From NCBI RefSeq assembly GCF_900176565.1, contig NZ_FXEH01000006.1:1488001-1552000 (forward strand): a DNA stretch of 64,000 nucleotides, in the 5' to 3' direction. The notes beneath the pieces are model-generated. The model did not search any database. It had not been told where the DNA came from and worked only from the letters and a program-made list of their open reading frames with translations. The DNA comes from Thalassobacillus devorans (lineage in GTDB: Bacteria; Bacillota; Bacilli; Bacillales; Halobacillaceae). The position numbers and the translations under genes are program-made. The first letter of the stretch is position 1, and every line of letters begins with the position of its first letter. This document shows, one piece after another, positions 1 through 8,765 of the stretch.

Positions 1-217
1 AGTATTGCATTTTATTCGTTTCAATATGGGCACGCTCTACTTTTTCTCCACCCCGGAATGTTTTCTCCTGGATATTCCCATTCCTTAAATTACGAAGTTT
101 TGACCTTACAAATGCAGCACCTTTACCAGGCTTGACATGCTGGAATTCAACAACAGACCAGATCTCACCATCTACTTCAATGGTCAAACCGGTTTTAAAA
201 TCATTGACTGAAATCAT
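1..217 (-). CDS. efp: Elongation factor P, N-terminal part (runs off the window)
   Basis: EF-P rescues ribosomes stalled on polyproline stretches. The 72 visible codons begin [20 protein letters not shown] and continue through [22 protein letters not shown], the KOW-like domain I of EF-P. Lys32 in the PGKGAAF loop is the position modified in B. subtilis EF-P. The start ATG at 217 follows a GGAGAG ribosome site. The remaining two OB domains lie outside the window. It is the promoter-distal gene of the aroQ-yqhT-efp run on this strand, 29 bases after yqhT. Confidence 0.95.
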   Translation of the reverse strand, partial: MISVNDFKTGLTIEVDGEIWSVVEFQHVKPGKGAAFVRSKLRNLRNGNIQEKTFRGGEKVERAHIETNKMQY

Positions 218-246
218 TAATATCTCTCCTTTTCCCTGCGTTCTCT

Positions 247-1308
247 TTACAACGTAATTAATTCTTTAGGTGATTGGCTCAGACGCTCATTACCCGATTC
301 CGTAATGAGAGCATCATCTTCAATTCTGCAACCGCCTACTCCCGGCACATAGATACCTGGTTCTACTGTGACTACCATTCCAGCTTCCAAAACTTTGTCG
401 CTGCGAGGTGACAAACCAGGACCTTCATGAACATCCAATCCTAGTCCATGCCCTGTAGAATGACCAAAATATTCACCGTAACCCTTTTCTTTAATATAAT
501 CACGTGTCAGGTCATCTGCTTCTTTGCCTGTAATTCCAGCAGCTAACCCTTTCATACCACGTAACTGCGCTTCTAGTACGGTATCATAAATTTCCTTCAG
601 CTCATCACTGATCTGCCCTACAGCAACTGTGCGGGTAATATCAGAACAATAGCCTTTATATAATGCCCCGAAATCCAAGGTGACAAGTTCTCCGGACTGG
701 ATCTCTTTTTCCGAAGCTACTCCGTGAGGATAAGCAGACCTTTCTCCAGAGGCTACGATGATGTCAAAACTCGAGGAAGTAGCACCTTGCTTACGCATAA
801 AGAATTCCAGTTCATTGGCCACATCAACTTCTCTGATACCGGGTTTAATGTAGGAAAGGATGTGGTCGAAAGCGTCATCTGCGATTTTAACAGCATCCTT
901 TAATATACTAATCTCTTCATCTGTCTTTATCAACCTCAACTTTTCCACAAGACCAGATGTAGGTACGAGCTCAGCGCCTAACTTCTCCTCGTACTGACGA
1001 TGACTGCCGTATGTAAGTAAGTCTTGTTCGAAACCGGCAGTCTTCACTCCCAATCGGTCGACCTGGGCAGCAATCTCGTCGACTAATGACTGCTTATGTT
1101 CCACTATTTCATAACCTTTCGCCTGTTCTTCTGCCTGTTTTGTGTACCGAAAATCCGTAATGAGCAACGCTTCTTCCGCTGTAATTAGTACGGCCCCGGC
1201 AGTTCCTGTAAAATTAGTCAGGTAGCGTCTGTTTTTATCACTCGTCACTAGTAATGCGTCAATATCCATGTCTTGTATGCTTTGTCTAATGCCCCTGATT
1301 TTATCCAT
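247..1308 (-). CDS. yqhT: Xaa-Pro aminopeptidase/dipeptidase, M24 family (YqhT)
   Basis: Cytoplasmic metallopeptidase that removes N-terminal residues preceding proline. The 353 residues form an N-terminal creatinase-like domain (about 1-125) and a pita-bread M24 domain. Visible metal-binding landmarks are [16 protein letters not shown] (two Asp), [15 protein letters not shown] (His), VTVEPGIY (Glu) and [10 protein letters not shown] (Glu), so the five-ligand dinuclear site looks complete. The ATG at 1308 follows an AGAAGG site and lies 2 bases after the aroQ stop, so the two are co-transcribed and probably translationally coupled. Length is normal for the family. Confidence 0.95.
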   Translation of the reverse strand: MDKIRGIRQSIQDMDIDALLVTSDKNRRYLTNFTGTAGAVLITAEEALLITDFRYTKQAEEQAKGYEIVEHKQSLVDEIAAQVDRLGVKTAGFEQDLLTYGSHRQYEEKLGAELVPTSGLVEKLRLIKTDEEISILKDAVKIADDAFDHILSYIKPGIREVDVANELEFFMRKQGATSSSFDIIVASGERSAYPHGVASEKEIQSGELVTLDFGALYKGYCSDITRTVAVGQISDELKEIYDTVLEAQLRGMKGLAAGITGKEADDLTRDYIKEKGYGEYFGHSTGHGLGLDVHEGPGLSPRSDKVLEAGMVVTVEPGIYVPGVGGCRIEDDALITESGNERLSQSPKELITL

Positions 1309-1310
1309 AT

Positions 1311-1754
1311 TTACCTTCTCCCTTCGAAACTTTCCATTAATGCTAACGCAGCCAGGCGATAACCAAGGAGGCCGAACCCGACGATTTGCCCCTGGCAGAC
1401 TGGGGAGAGCATCGATTGATGCCGGAATGATTCCCGCTGATGGACATTTGAAATATGAACCTCCACTACAGGAACTTCAATAGCACTGATAGCATCCCGC
1501 AAGCCAATGCTCGTATGCGTATATGCAGCAGGATTAAAAATTACACCTTCATATTTCCCTTCTGCCTGTTGAATGGCATCGATCAAGTCACCTTCATGGT
1601 TCGATTGATACTCATCCACTTCGATTCCCTTTTCAGCGGCAGTTTCTCTTGCCAGCTTTACAGCATCATCCAGGGTGCCATGCCCGTATATACCTGGTTC
1701 TCTTTTTCCTAATAAATTTAAATTTGGTCCATTTAAAACCAGCAAGCGTTTCAT
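1311..1754 (-). CDS. aroQ: 3-dehydroquinate dehydratase, type II
   Basis: Converts 3-dehydroquinate to 3-dehydroshikimate in the shikimate pathway. The protein opens with LLVLNGPNLNLLGKREPGIYG, the type II signature with the active-site loop, followed by EYQSNHEGDLIDAIQ, NPAAYTHTSIGLRDAI and EVHISNVHQRESFRH, which supply the catalytic His and substrate-binding Asn. The frame is open 17 codons further upstream, but the GGAGAG site fits an ATG at 1757 or 1754; I chose 1754 (MKRLLVLNG, 147 residues, normal length). It heads the aroQ-yqhT-efp group. AroK, a later enzyme of the same pathway, lies 17 kb away. Confidence 0.95.
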   Translation of the reverse strand: MKRLLVLNGPNLNLLGKREPGIYGHGTLDDAVKLARETAAEKGIEVDEYQSNHEGDLIDAIQQAEGKYEGVIFNPAAYTHTSIGLRDAISAIEVPVVEVHISNVHQRESFRHQSMLSPVCQGQIVGFGLLGYRLAALALMESFEGRR

Positions 1755-1826
1755 CATGATCTCTCCAGTGCTTCGTAGAATATTCACACAAATCAATCTT
1801 ATCATACTTCCATGGGCTTTTAATAA

Positions 1827-2336
1827 TCATTTCCCTGAAGCATCGCCATCAGCTGGCTGATTAAGATCATGATATTCATATGATATGGAATACCCGATAA
1901 ACGTACCGTATAAAACAAATAAGCAAATCGTCGTGACAATCGTATCACTTGTCATATCCGGAAGAGCAGGAACAGCTGCAAAAATAGGGTTCAATAAATA
2001 AAATACGATCCCCCAAACTGCTATCCCGTACAAAATACCAGGCGCCAGACCATTTGTTTTTTTCAATGCTAAGTAATAAACAAGGGCACCTGCTATGGAT
2101 ATCAGACTGACACCAATGATACCCAGTACTTCCCCTAAAAAGGAACTCGTCCAGCCAGTCTGCCAGAATGAACGAATTAAGAATGAAGCAGGCGATACTT
2201 CCGTAAAATTAAAATAGTAAGATAGTGCCCCGAATATACTCCATAACATCCCGCCGACAAACCCGGTCAGTAAAGATTTATTCATGATGCTTATTGGTTT
2301 TTCCTGTTGGTTTTGTTCTAATTGTGTCTTATCCAT
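1827..2336 (-). CDS. yqhR: YqhR/FigP, spore membrane protein (ion-channel partner of SpoVAF)
   Basis: A 169-residue integral membrane protein with four hydrophobic segments (about 20-42, 65-90, 95-122, 130-152) and short charged ends. Sequence style and position between aroQ and yqhQ match B. subtilis YqhR, renamed FigP, which forms a complex with SpoVAF in the spore inner membrane and promotes germination. That function is taken from the homologue. A SpoVAF-like gene is present at 32713-34167. Divergent from yqhQ across 146 bases. Confidence 0.8.
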   Translation of the reverse strand: MDKTQLEQNQQEKPISIMNKSLLTGFVGGMLWSIFGALSYYFNFTEVSPASFLIRSFWQTGWTSSFLGEVLGIIGVSLISIAGALVYYLALKKTNGLAPGILYGIAVWGIVFYLLNPIFAAVPALPDMTSDTIVTTICLFVLYGTFIGYSISYEYHDLNQPADGDASGK

Positions 2337-2482
2337 GTCAACACCTCCATCTGCTAGTTTCTCCCTTTAGCATCAAATAATTCTTAAACAGGGCTCATAG
2401 GAAGAAAAGGGGCTAGTGATACTATGGGATTTGCTGTAAAATATAAGTTAAGAGGTAAATTACAACGTAAGGTTGGTGTACT

Positions 2483-3427
2483 ATGTCCGAAAAAAATTCA
2501 ACTGCATACGGCGGGCAGGCTGTAGTAGAAGGCGTTATGTTCGCCGGAAAAAAAAGCTATGTAACTGCCATACGTAGAAAAGATAAAAGTATTGAATATT
2601 TTGAGCTGGAACGGAAAGAATCTAAAATAGCAAATCGTTTAAAAAAGATCCCATTATTAAGAGGTCTCGTTTCTCTCATTCAAGCAAGTGCAAATGGCAC
2701 CAAACATTTGAATTTTTCTACTGAAAGATATGATGTACACCCAGAGGATGACGAGCAGATCGAAAAAGAAGAAGAATCTTCTAAATTAGCTATGATCTTA
2801 GGTGTGGGGGCCATTGGTGTATTATCTTTTTTCTTTGGAAAGCTTATTTTCACAGTTACTCCTGCATTAGTAGCTGACTTCTTTGAACCTGTCATCTCTG
2901 GAAGGTTCGGCCAGGTCGCATTGGAAAGCCTATTCAAACTCATTTTATTACTGGGTTATATCTATTTCATTTCCATGACACCAATCATTAAGAGAGTATT
3001 CCAGTATCATGGAGCTGAACATAAAGTAATTAATGCGTATGAAAATGGTGCCCCACTGACCGTAGAAGGAGTACAAAAGCAATCACGTCTCCATTACCGT
3101 TGTGGATCCAGCTTTATTTTGTTTACAGTTATAGTTGGGATGTTTGTTTACATGTTCGTTGCCACAGATCCACTGTGGTGGAGGATCGTTAACCGGATCT
3201 TTCTCATACCTATCGTTATTGGACTTTCCTTTGAAGTTTTACAACTAACGAATAAAGTAAGAAACGTTCCTCTACTAAAGGTATTAGGGTATCCAGGTCT
3301 GTGGCTGCAGCTCCTGACAACCAAGGAACCAAAAGACGATCAAGTTGAAGTTGCATTACATTCTTTTAAAAAAGTGCTTGAAAATGATGAAAATGGCCGA
3401 AAAGGTGGTATACAGATAGTAGGGTGA
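2483..3427 (+). CDS. yqhQ: DUF1385 membrane protein YqhQ
   Basis: A 314-residue protein of the DUF1385 family. The family signature is visible: AYGGQAVVEGVMFAG near the N-terminus, VSLIQASANGTKHLNFS, and YHGAEHKVINAYE with LHYRCGSSFIL in the middle. Several membrane segments are evident (about 103-125, 150-170, 208-228, 235-255). The AEHK and RCGxSF motifs look like a metal or catalytic site, but no reaction is established that I know of. The ATG follows an AAGGTTGGTG site. Followed 33 bases later by yqhP. Confidence 0.9.
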   Translation: MSEKNSTAYGGQAVVEGVMFAGKKSYVTAIRRKDKSIEYFELERKESKIANRLKKIPLLRGLVSLIQASANGTKHLNFSTERYDVHPEDDEQIEKEEESSKLAMILGVGAIGVLSFFFGKLIFTVTPALVADFFEPVISGRFGQVALESLFKLILLLGYIYFISMTPIIKRVFQYHGAEHKVINAYENGAPLTVEGVQKQSRLHYRCGSSFILFTVIVGMFVYMFVATDPLWWRIVNRIFLIPIVIGLSFEVLQLTNKVRNVPLLKVLGYPGLWLQLLTTKEPKDDQVEVALHSFKKVLENDENGRKGGIQIVG

Positions 3428-3460
3428 TCTCTTAACGATTTGAAAATGGAAGGGAGGCAC

Positions 3461-3856
3461 ATGAAAATCATGCCACGCAGTCGTATGACTCCTGTCATTT
3501 ATATTTTGATTGGGCTTGCAGTCGTCGGTCTTGTAATGAAATTGGCGACCGATGCCATGGGTCTTTTGACAAACCTGTTGATTATGGTAGGTATCGCAGC
3601 AGTTCTTTACTTCGTGCTTAATCATTTTCTGATGAAACGAAGAGGTGGGTCATCAGATGAAATGAAAAAATACAAACAGGCTGTCAAGCAGTCGAAAAAG
3701 AAGTACAAAGGGAATGAAAGTAGTACAAAACCTACTGGAAAATCTACCTTCAACCCATCCCCTATCCTTAGTAAAAAGAAACGAAAAACAAGTGCTGCAC
3801 ACCTGCGCGTTATCGAAGGCAATAAAAACAAGAAAAAAAATCGAGCCTCATCTTAA
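3461..3856 (+). CDS. yqhP: SA1362-family membrane protein (YqhP)
   Basis: A 131-residue protein with two membrane segments (about 9-27 and 33-55) and a strongly basic, low-complexity tail rich in Lys, Ser and Thr. It matches the SA1362/YqhP type found between yqhQ and the patatin gene; function unknown. I chose the ATG at 3461, which has a strong GGGAGG site 5 bases upstream, over the in-frame ATG at 3440. The gene ends in a bidirectional terminator shared with yqhO. Confidence 0.75.
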   Translation: MKIMPRSRMTPVIYILIGLAVVGLVMKLATDAMGLLTNLLIMVGIAAVLYFVLNHFLMKRRGGSSDEMKKYKQAVKQSKKKYKGNESSTKPTGKSTFNPSPILSKKKRKTSAAHLRVIEGNKNKKKNRASS

Positions 3857-3878
3857 GATGAAGCTCGATTTTTTATTT
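3834..3878. terminator. Bidirectional rho-independent terminator, yqhP/yqhO
   Basis: The stem AATCGAGC/GCTCGATT with an inner stem-loop is flanked by an A-run on the left and a T-run on the right, so it can end transcripts from both converging genes. It overlaps the last codons of both. Confidence 0.85.
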
Positions 3879-4763
3879 TCTCCATTTCCCCATAAACATC
3901 TCCGCATGCTCTCTTCCAATTTGAATTAACTCATCTTTTTGGTTCTCATTCAAGTGAAAATCCGTAGTATCAATTGTAGTTACTGGAATAAAGAGAATAT
4001 CTGCACTCTTAGATTTAGAAATATACCGCGCATCGTGCGCTTGCTTCATAGTAGAAAAAAGCGCATGGAACATTTCGATTGAGTTATTGATTTTCCTTTC
4101 CGGCAGCTGGTTTGGTGGATTGCTAAGTTTCATACCGAGTATCGGTCTGATCCGCTTTCCATCACGATTTTCCAGTGACCAAATCGGGAAATTGCTAAGC
4201 AATCCACCGTCTACCACTATAGATTTGACGTTCCCCTTGCCTTGTAATTTGACTGGACTAAAATAATACGGAAGTCCAGCACTCATCCTTACTGCTTTCG
4301 CAATTGGAAATTGGTAAGGATCAATATTATAATAGGTCTCTAAGTCATCTGGTACAACCAGTATCCTTCCAAGGGTCAAATCAGAACAGATGATTTTCAG
4401 TTTTCCATCAGGCAGATCACGAAAGGTATAGACACCTTTAGCCGCAAGGCGATCATATAACCAACGTTCAAGCCGATCCCCTTTATATAACCCCATGCGA
4501 AAATACAATAAAAACCATTTGGTAAAAGGAATCAGCCGGTCCACCAAAGGAGGGTCGACGAATGTTTCAAAATCTAATTCCCTTAGGACAGTTTCGAGTT
4601 CATTGACGCGATAACCCGCTGCAAGCAGACTGGCGGTGATTGCACCCGCAGAGGTTCCAGCCATCCTTTGAAAGGTATAGCCTCTTTTTTCCACCACCTG
4701 CAATGCTCCCACAAAAGCAAGAGCTTTTACCCCGCCCCCTGAAAAAACACCATCGATTTTCAT
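3873..4763 (-). CDS. yqhO: Patatin-like phospholipase (YqhO)
   Basis: Predicted acyl hydrolase of the patatin family with a Ser-Asp dyad. Visible are the oxyanion-hole stretch FSGGGVKALAFVGAL (residues 7-21), the nucleophile elbow GTSAG (about 36-40) and the catalytic Asp motif VDGGLLSNFP (about 185-194). The length of 296 residues is normal for bacterial patatins. The ATG at 4763 follows a GGAGGGG site. The natural substrate is unknown; membrane lipid or lysophospholipid is the usual inference. There is no signal peptide, so it is probably cytoplasmic. Confidence 0.9.
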   Translation of the reverse strand: MKIDGVFSGGGVKALAFVGALQVVEKRGYTFQRMAGTSAGAITASLLAAGYRVNELETVLRELDFETFVDPPLVDRLIPFTKWFLLYFRMGLYKGDRLERWLYDRLAAKGVYTFRDLPDGKLKIICSDLTLGRILVVPDDLETYYNIDPYQFPIAKAVRMSAGLPYYFSPVKLQGKGNVKSIVVDGGLLSNFPIWSLENRDGKRIRPILGMKLSNPPNQLPERKINNSIEMFHALFSTMKQAHDARYISKSKSADILFIPVTTIDTTDFHLNENQKDELIQIGREHAEMFMGKWRK

Positions 4764-4835
4764 AGGTCCCCTCCTTAGAGGCCATTTGTTTCATATATAA
4801 GGAGTTACAGGCTCGTATAGAACCGAAAAATCACG

Positions 4836-4869
4836 AAAAAAAGACGCCCTTTCTTCAAGGTACGTCTTT
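4836..4869 (-). terminator. Rho-independent terminator after mntR
   Basis: On the minus strand an AAAGACG/CGTCTTT stem with an inner CCTT/AAGG pairing is followed by a run of seven T, 12 bases past the mntR stop. Confidence 0.8.
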
Positions 4870-4880
4870 ACTGCTTGGTT

Positions 4881-5309
4881 TTATGTGGTTTCTTTTTCAT
4901 TATTTTCTTGTACTTGCCGCAGTCCTTTAATTCTTGTTTCATCTTCTTCAAAGTATTGCACCAGGTCACCTATACGATCGATGGAGTTCCAGCTTAAATG
5001 GTGTTCAATACCTTCAACATCTTCATAGATGTTTTCATCAGCTACACCAATGATTTCGAGGAATTGCTCCAACAACTCATGCCGGTAAACGAGACGTTTT
5101 CCTATCTTTTTCCCTTTCGCCGTTAATACAAGGCCCCGGTATTTTTCATAATTCAGGTATTGATCCCGATCCAGCTTCTGTACCATTTTTGTTACAGAGG
5201 AAGGGTGGACACTCAACGCTTCTGCAATATCAGAGACCCGTGCATATCCCTTCTCCTCTATCAGCATATATATTTGTTCAATATAGTCCTCCATACTCGG
5301 TGTCGGCAT
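4881..5309 (-). CDS. mntR: Manganese-responsive transcriptional regulator MntR
   Basis: DtxR-family repressor of manganese uptake genes. It has an N-terminal winged helix ([20 protein letters not shown] recognition region) and a C-terminal dimerisation helix bundle. All six Mn ligands of B. subtilis MntR are at the same positions: Asp8, Glu11, His77, Glu99, Glu102 and His103. I chose the ATG at 5309 because it has a GGGGGAT site and gives 142 residues, the B. subtilis length; the longer open frame has no support. It has its own promoter and terminator, so it is monocistronic. Confidence 0.95.
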   Translation of the reverse strand: MPTPSMEDYIEQIYMLIEEKGYARVSDIAEALSVHPSSVTKMVQKLDRDQYLNYEKYRGLVLTAKGKKIGKRLVYRHELLEQFLEIIGVADENIYEDVEGIEHHLSWNSIDRIGDLVQYFEEDETRIKGLRQVQENNEKETT

Positions 5310-5351
5310 GCTAATCCCCCAATACTGCCTATCTGGATATGTATAATAAAA

Positions 5352-5380
5352 ATCATACACTAGTTTCTAAAAAGTGACAA
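5352..5380 (-). promoter_or_regulatory. SigA-type promoter of mntR
   Basis: On the minus strand TTGTCA (5380-5375), a 17-base spacer and TATGAT (5357-5352) lie about 45 bases upstream of the mntR start. Confidence 0.7.
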
Positions 5381-5440
5381 GAAAGACCCTATCATAATAA
5401 CTATTGGAAAGTCTTTTCACCCGGTTTGTTTTTTCGTATA

Positions 5441-5473
5441 GCAAAAACCCTGCAGCTGGATTGCCACAGGGTT
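5441..5473 (-). terminator. Rho-independent terminator after nrdJ
   Basis: On the minus strand AACCCTG/CAGGGTT closes a 13-base loop and is followed by TTTTTGC, just past the reductase stop codon. Confidence 0.85.
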
Positions 5474-5484
5474 CATTACTTAAA

Positions 5485-8052
5485 TTATAACCCACACTTT
5501 AACTGGGCATTACAATTCGTGCATGTATTACAACCGCCAATGTCTTCCACTTTCCCTTTACGGCATACAGGACAAGTATTACCAACTTCTGACCCAATCG
5601 TCACATCCGTTTTTGTTAATTCCTGGACGGTATCCATTAATACGACCCGAGGTTTTTTATCTTCTTCAAATTCAAATTCTGTCTGTTCGCCCTCAAAATC
5701 ATTTTCTTCGGCTTTAAGCGTCAGCACCTGTGAATCACGGCTGCCGTCGACATAAACCGTTCCACCTTTGGCACCTCCGCGATACAGACGCTGGTATACA
5801 CTTTCCACCTGCTCGACAGAATAACCTTTAGGAGCATTGACAGTTTTAGAGATAGAACTGTCGACCCAGCGCTGGATCACACATTGGGTATCCGCATGGG
5901 CTTCCGGTGATAACCCCATCGCAGTTACAAACCAATCAGGCAGATGGTCCGGATCCTGCTCTGGATGGTGATCCAAATATTCCTGGACGATGTCCGCCTT
6001 CACCTCTATGAACTTCCCTAACCGTCCGCTTCGGTAGTAAGAGAAGGAGAAGTATGGCTCAAGTCCTGTTGAAACTCCTACCATCGTTCCTGTGCTGCCT
6101 GTAGGGGCTACCGTCAACAGATGGGAGTTGCGGATGCCATGTTCAAGTATTGCTTCACGAATATCGTCCGGCATTTGTTTCATGTACCCTGTATCGATAA
6201 ACTGCTGCCGTAATTCGTTCGTTTCCTTATCGGTTTCTCCTACTAAATAAGGGAAGCTCCCTTTTTCTTTAGCCAGCTCAATCGAAGCACGATAAGCTGT
6301 GGTGGCAATCGTTTCAAAGATTTCATCCACCAGTTTGTTGCCTTCTTCTGAACCATATTCCGTTTCACAGTAGATCAACAGGTCATGAAGCCCCATGACA
6401 CCCAGACCGACACGACGCTCACCAAGCGCCTGCTTACGGTTCTCTTCCAGGAAGTAAGGCGTCGCATCGATGACATTATCCTGCATCCGTACCCCGGTTT
6501 CTACTGTCTTCTTCAATTTATCGTAGTTGACTTTTTTATTCTCTTTGTCCGCCATCGCTGCCAGATTGACGGCGGCAAGGTTACAAACAGAATAAGGAGC
6601 AAGAGGCTGTTCACCGCAAGGGTTGGTTGCAACCACTTTTTGTCCATAGGCAGTAGCATTCGTTTTTTCATTAGCATTATCAATAAAGAAAATACCAGGC
6701 TCTGCCGAATAAGTGGCACAGATGTTAATCAAATTCCATAGTTCTTTTGCTTTGATTTTCCTGTACGTACGAACGCCGTATCCTTTGGCTTTCCATTCCC
6801 GTACATCGCCAACCTTATGCCATTCAGCATTATATTCATCCATTTCCTGAGCAGTGTAATTTTCCACATCCGGGAATCGAAGATGGTAATCTTCGTCATT
6901 CTCTACTGCTTCCATAAATTCTTTAGTGATGCAGACCGAAATATTGGCTCCTGTAAGGAAATCAGGATTATGAACCGTATAAGTCCCTCCGGTCAACAGT
7001 TTTTCTTCCGCTTCCCTAATAGCCTTTTCTGTAAAACCACCATAGCCCGGCATATTTTTATAGTTCACAACACTTTGATACATGTCACGCTCTGTTTCTG
7101 TTAAAGGAGTGAACTTCAGTTTTTCCTGAGCTAATCGCTTAATTTGTCCATCTTCCGTGTTCTCAATCAGGAAACGAAGAATCCGGGGATTCTGCATCTT
7201 CGAAATAATGAACTCCAGAACATCCGGATGCCAGTCCGCAAGCATAATCATCTGAGCCCCTCTTCTTGATCCGCCCTGCTCGACCAAGTGGGTAAGCTTG
7301 GCAATATCATCAAGCCAGGATACAGAACCAGAGGACTTCCCATTTACGCCTCTCGCCAGGGCGTTACGCGGCCGTAATGTCGATCCATTCGTTCCGACCC
7401 CGCCTCCACGGGACATGATTTCCATCACTTGCTTTCGATGATCAGATATTCCTTCCCTGGAATCCTGTACAAACGGCATGACGTAGCAGTTGAAGTAAGT
7501 AACATCAGTATTGGCACCTGCTCCATAGAGGACTCGGCCTGCCGGTACAAAATTCAATTCAGAGAGTTCTTTATAAAATTCCTGATACCAGGTGTGCTTT
7601 TTCTCCGGATCTGTTTCTACCTCCGCTAACCCGGTTGCATTACGCATAGCAATTTGTTCGTAAAATATTTCCAAGGGTTTATCAATCGTATCCAGATTCC
7701 GTGTTACTATCCCTGTTTCGCGTTCTTCATCGTTATCCAGTACATGAACAAATTCCTGTTCAACCTTAACATTCGCCCTTTTCGCTTCCCAATCAATCGA
7801 TTCAATGAACCCCAGACCACGTGCAGGGAAATTCGGATCTTCCTTTACTGTTAGTACTACAAAATCCCCTTCGCCTAAAGTCAGTCTTTCTGTATCTTTA
7901 AAAGCGTATCGATCCAGCATGACAAGACGCGATACTCCTTTATGTGTAATGTTCATATCCGGTTCAATCTCATGGACTTGAGGGAATTGTCGAATATCTT
8001 TATTCAACCGCTCTACGTCAATGTTTGTATGAGATTCAGCAGTAGTTGGCAT
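5485..8052 (-). CDS. nrdJ: Adenosylcobalamin-dependent (class II) ribonucleoside reductase
   Basis: Reduces ribonucleotides to deoxyribonucleotides using a cobalamin-derived thiyl radical. In 855 residues one sees the redox cysteines (Cys189 in YFNCYVMP and Cys490 in SVCNLAAVN), the active-site NPCGE with the thiyl cysteine Cys479 and Glu481, the phosphate-binding APTGSTGTM segment, and a C-terminal CPVC...CNTCTNC tail for electron delivery. No small-subunit gene is adjacent, as expected for class II. I chose the ATG at 8052, with AGAGG 7 bases upstream, over an overlapping TTG. In B. subtilis this slot holds yqhM, so the gene is an insertion relative to that order. NrdR boxes precede it. Confidence 0.95.
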   Translation of the reverse strand: MPTTAESHTNIDVERLNKDIRQFPQVHEIEPDMNITHKGVSRLVMLDRYAFKDTERLTLGEGDFVVLTVKEDPNFPARGLGFIESIDWEAKRANVKVEQEFVHVLDNDEERETGIVTRNLDTIDKPLEIFYEQIAMRNATGLAEVETDPEKKHTWYQEFYKELSELNFVPAGRVLYGAGANTDVTYFNCYVMPFVQDSREGISDHRKQVMEIMSRGGGVGTNGSTLRPRNALARGVNGKSSGSVSWLDDIAKLTHLVEQGGSRRGAQMIMLADWHPDVLEFIISKMQNPRILRFLIENTEDGQIKRLAQEKLKFTPLTETERDMYQSVVNYKNMPGYGGFTEKAIREAEEKLLTGGTYTVHNPDFLTGANISVCITKEFMEAVENDEDYHLRFPDVENYTAQEMDEYNAEWHKVGDVREWKAKGYGVRTYRKIKAKELWNLINICATYSAEPGIFFIDNANEKTNATAYGQKVVATNPCGEQPLAPYSVCNLAAVNLAAMADKENKKVNYDKLKKTVETGVRMQDNVIDATPYFLEENRKQALGERRVGLGVMGLHDLLIYCETEYGSEEGNKLVDEIFETIATTAYRASIELAKEKGSFPYLVGETDKETNELRQQFIDTGYMKQMPDDIREAILEHGIRNSHLLTVAPTGSTGTMVGVSTGLEPYFSFSYYRSGRLGKFIEVKADIVQEYLDHHPEQDPDHLPDWFVTAMGLSPEAHADTQCVIQRWVDSSISKTVNAPKGYSVEQVESVYQRLYRGGAKGGTVYVDGSRDSQVLTLKAEENDFEGEQTEFEFEEDKKPRVVLMDTVQELTKTDVTIGSEVGNTCPVCRKGKVEDIGGCNTCTNCNAQLKCGL

Positions 8053-8134
8053 CAATGAACCTCTCCCTTATCTATTTATTTTATATAAAAATGATGGTAT
8101 TCTTCTTGTTGTCTGTTTTTTTTATTCTACAAGT

Positions 8135-8164
8135 AACATACCACATAAAAAGAATCTTAATCAA
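8135..8164 (-). promoter_or_regulatory. Putative nrdJ promoter
   Basis: On the minus strand TTGATT (8164-8159), an 18-base spacer and TATGTT (8140-8135) preceded by TGG (extended -10). The -35 lies inside the proximal NrdR box. The match is moderate. Confidence 0.5.
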
Positions 8165-8206
8165 TATATTGTGTTCTTTTTTTAAAAATAACACCAGATA
8201 TTGTGT
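8159..8206 (-). promoter_or_regulatory. Tandem NrdR boxes upstream of nrdJ
   Basis: Two 16-base sites resemble the NrdR consensus ACACTATATATTGTGT. The distal one at 8191-8206 reads ACACCAGATATTGTGT (14/16). The proximal one at 8159-8174 reads AATCAATATATTGTGT (13/16). Their starts are 32 bases apart, about three helical turns, which is the arrangement NrdR needs for cooperative binding. The proximal box overlaps the predicted -35, consistent with repression. I saw no cobalamin riboswitch in the leader. Confidence 0.75.
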
Positions 8207-8417
8207 TTAGAACGAAGTGATTAGTTTTTGTCAATCTTAAAATCATGCGAAAAAGATAGAGAACCAGAGATAAAATAAGTTAATACGCCTTTTTTCTTTG
8301 CAGGTAAACTTTTTTATCATTTGCAAGATATGACATTTTTCACCACAACCTTACTTCGTGATGATACATAATTTTGTTAGTCTCTGTTAAACATTGTTGT
8401 TAATTTACCATAAGAGG

Positions 8418-8529
8418 TCTATTCAATTAAAGGGCCGAAAAGTCGAAGACTTGATTTCGAGATGATTGTGTGAGGGGAAGGGTCGTTGGGAAAGGATTCG
8501 CTTTCCGCGGGGAAGACGGCAAGCCTCCT
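8418..8529. repeat. Dispersed palindromic repeat, copy A, left part
   Basis: The left half of a repeat unit interrupted by the insertion sequence. A 34-base stretch (8437-8470) is identical to 57695-57728 in copy D. It continues into the CTTTCCGCGGGGAAGACGG core and stops at GCCTCCT. The right half resumes at 10294. Confidence 0.8.
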
Positions 8530-8532
8530 GAT

Positions 8533-8542
8533 ATGAACGAAA
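8533..8542. repeat. Left subterminal inverted repeat of the IS
   Basis: ATGAACGAAA, 3 bases inside the left end. It is a perfect 10-base inverted match to 10279-10288. Confidence 0.8.
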
Positions 8543-8594
8543 CTGTCAAGGCTCCCACTCTCCAAGGTTTTTTAAATTATTTTTGGGCAATTTT

Positions 8595-8765
8595 AAGAAG
8601 AGAAGCTGTTTTGGCTTCTTTCTTTGGTTACTCTTATTAGCCATTCTGGCTAAATTATCTCTTACCTTTAGCTTACCAATTACCTCTCACCTCGCAGAAG
8701 GGCTGTCAAGTGTATTCCTTGACTGGTCTTCTGCGAGGTGAGACCCTACTTTAAAGCTAAAGATA
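8595..8765 (-). ncRNA. Candidate guide (bridge/seek) RNA of the IS110-family element
   Basis: The non-coding end downstream of the transposase stop (9065 down to 8530) holds nested inverted repeats. A perfect 15-bp stem at 8686-8700/8728-8742 contains an inner GTCAAG/CTTGAC stem (8705-8710/8718-8723). A 9-bp stem at 8666-8674/8754-8762 encloses both. Smaller hairpins lie at 8637-8653 and 8601-8619. IS1111-type elements are known to encode a target-specifying RNA in this position. That this is the RNA, and its exact ends, are inference. Confidence 0.55.

Noticed and set aside
5426-7854. Several open frames of 60-120 codons on the plus strand inside nrdJ
   Set aside because: They lie opposite a strongly conserved enzyme, lack ribosome sites and resemble no family.
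8056-8417. Cobalamin riboswitch before nrdJ
   Set aside because: I looked for the B12-box and conserved core on the minus strand and saw neither; only NrdR-like boxes are visible.
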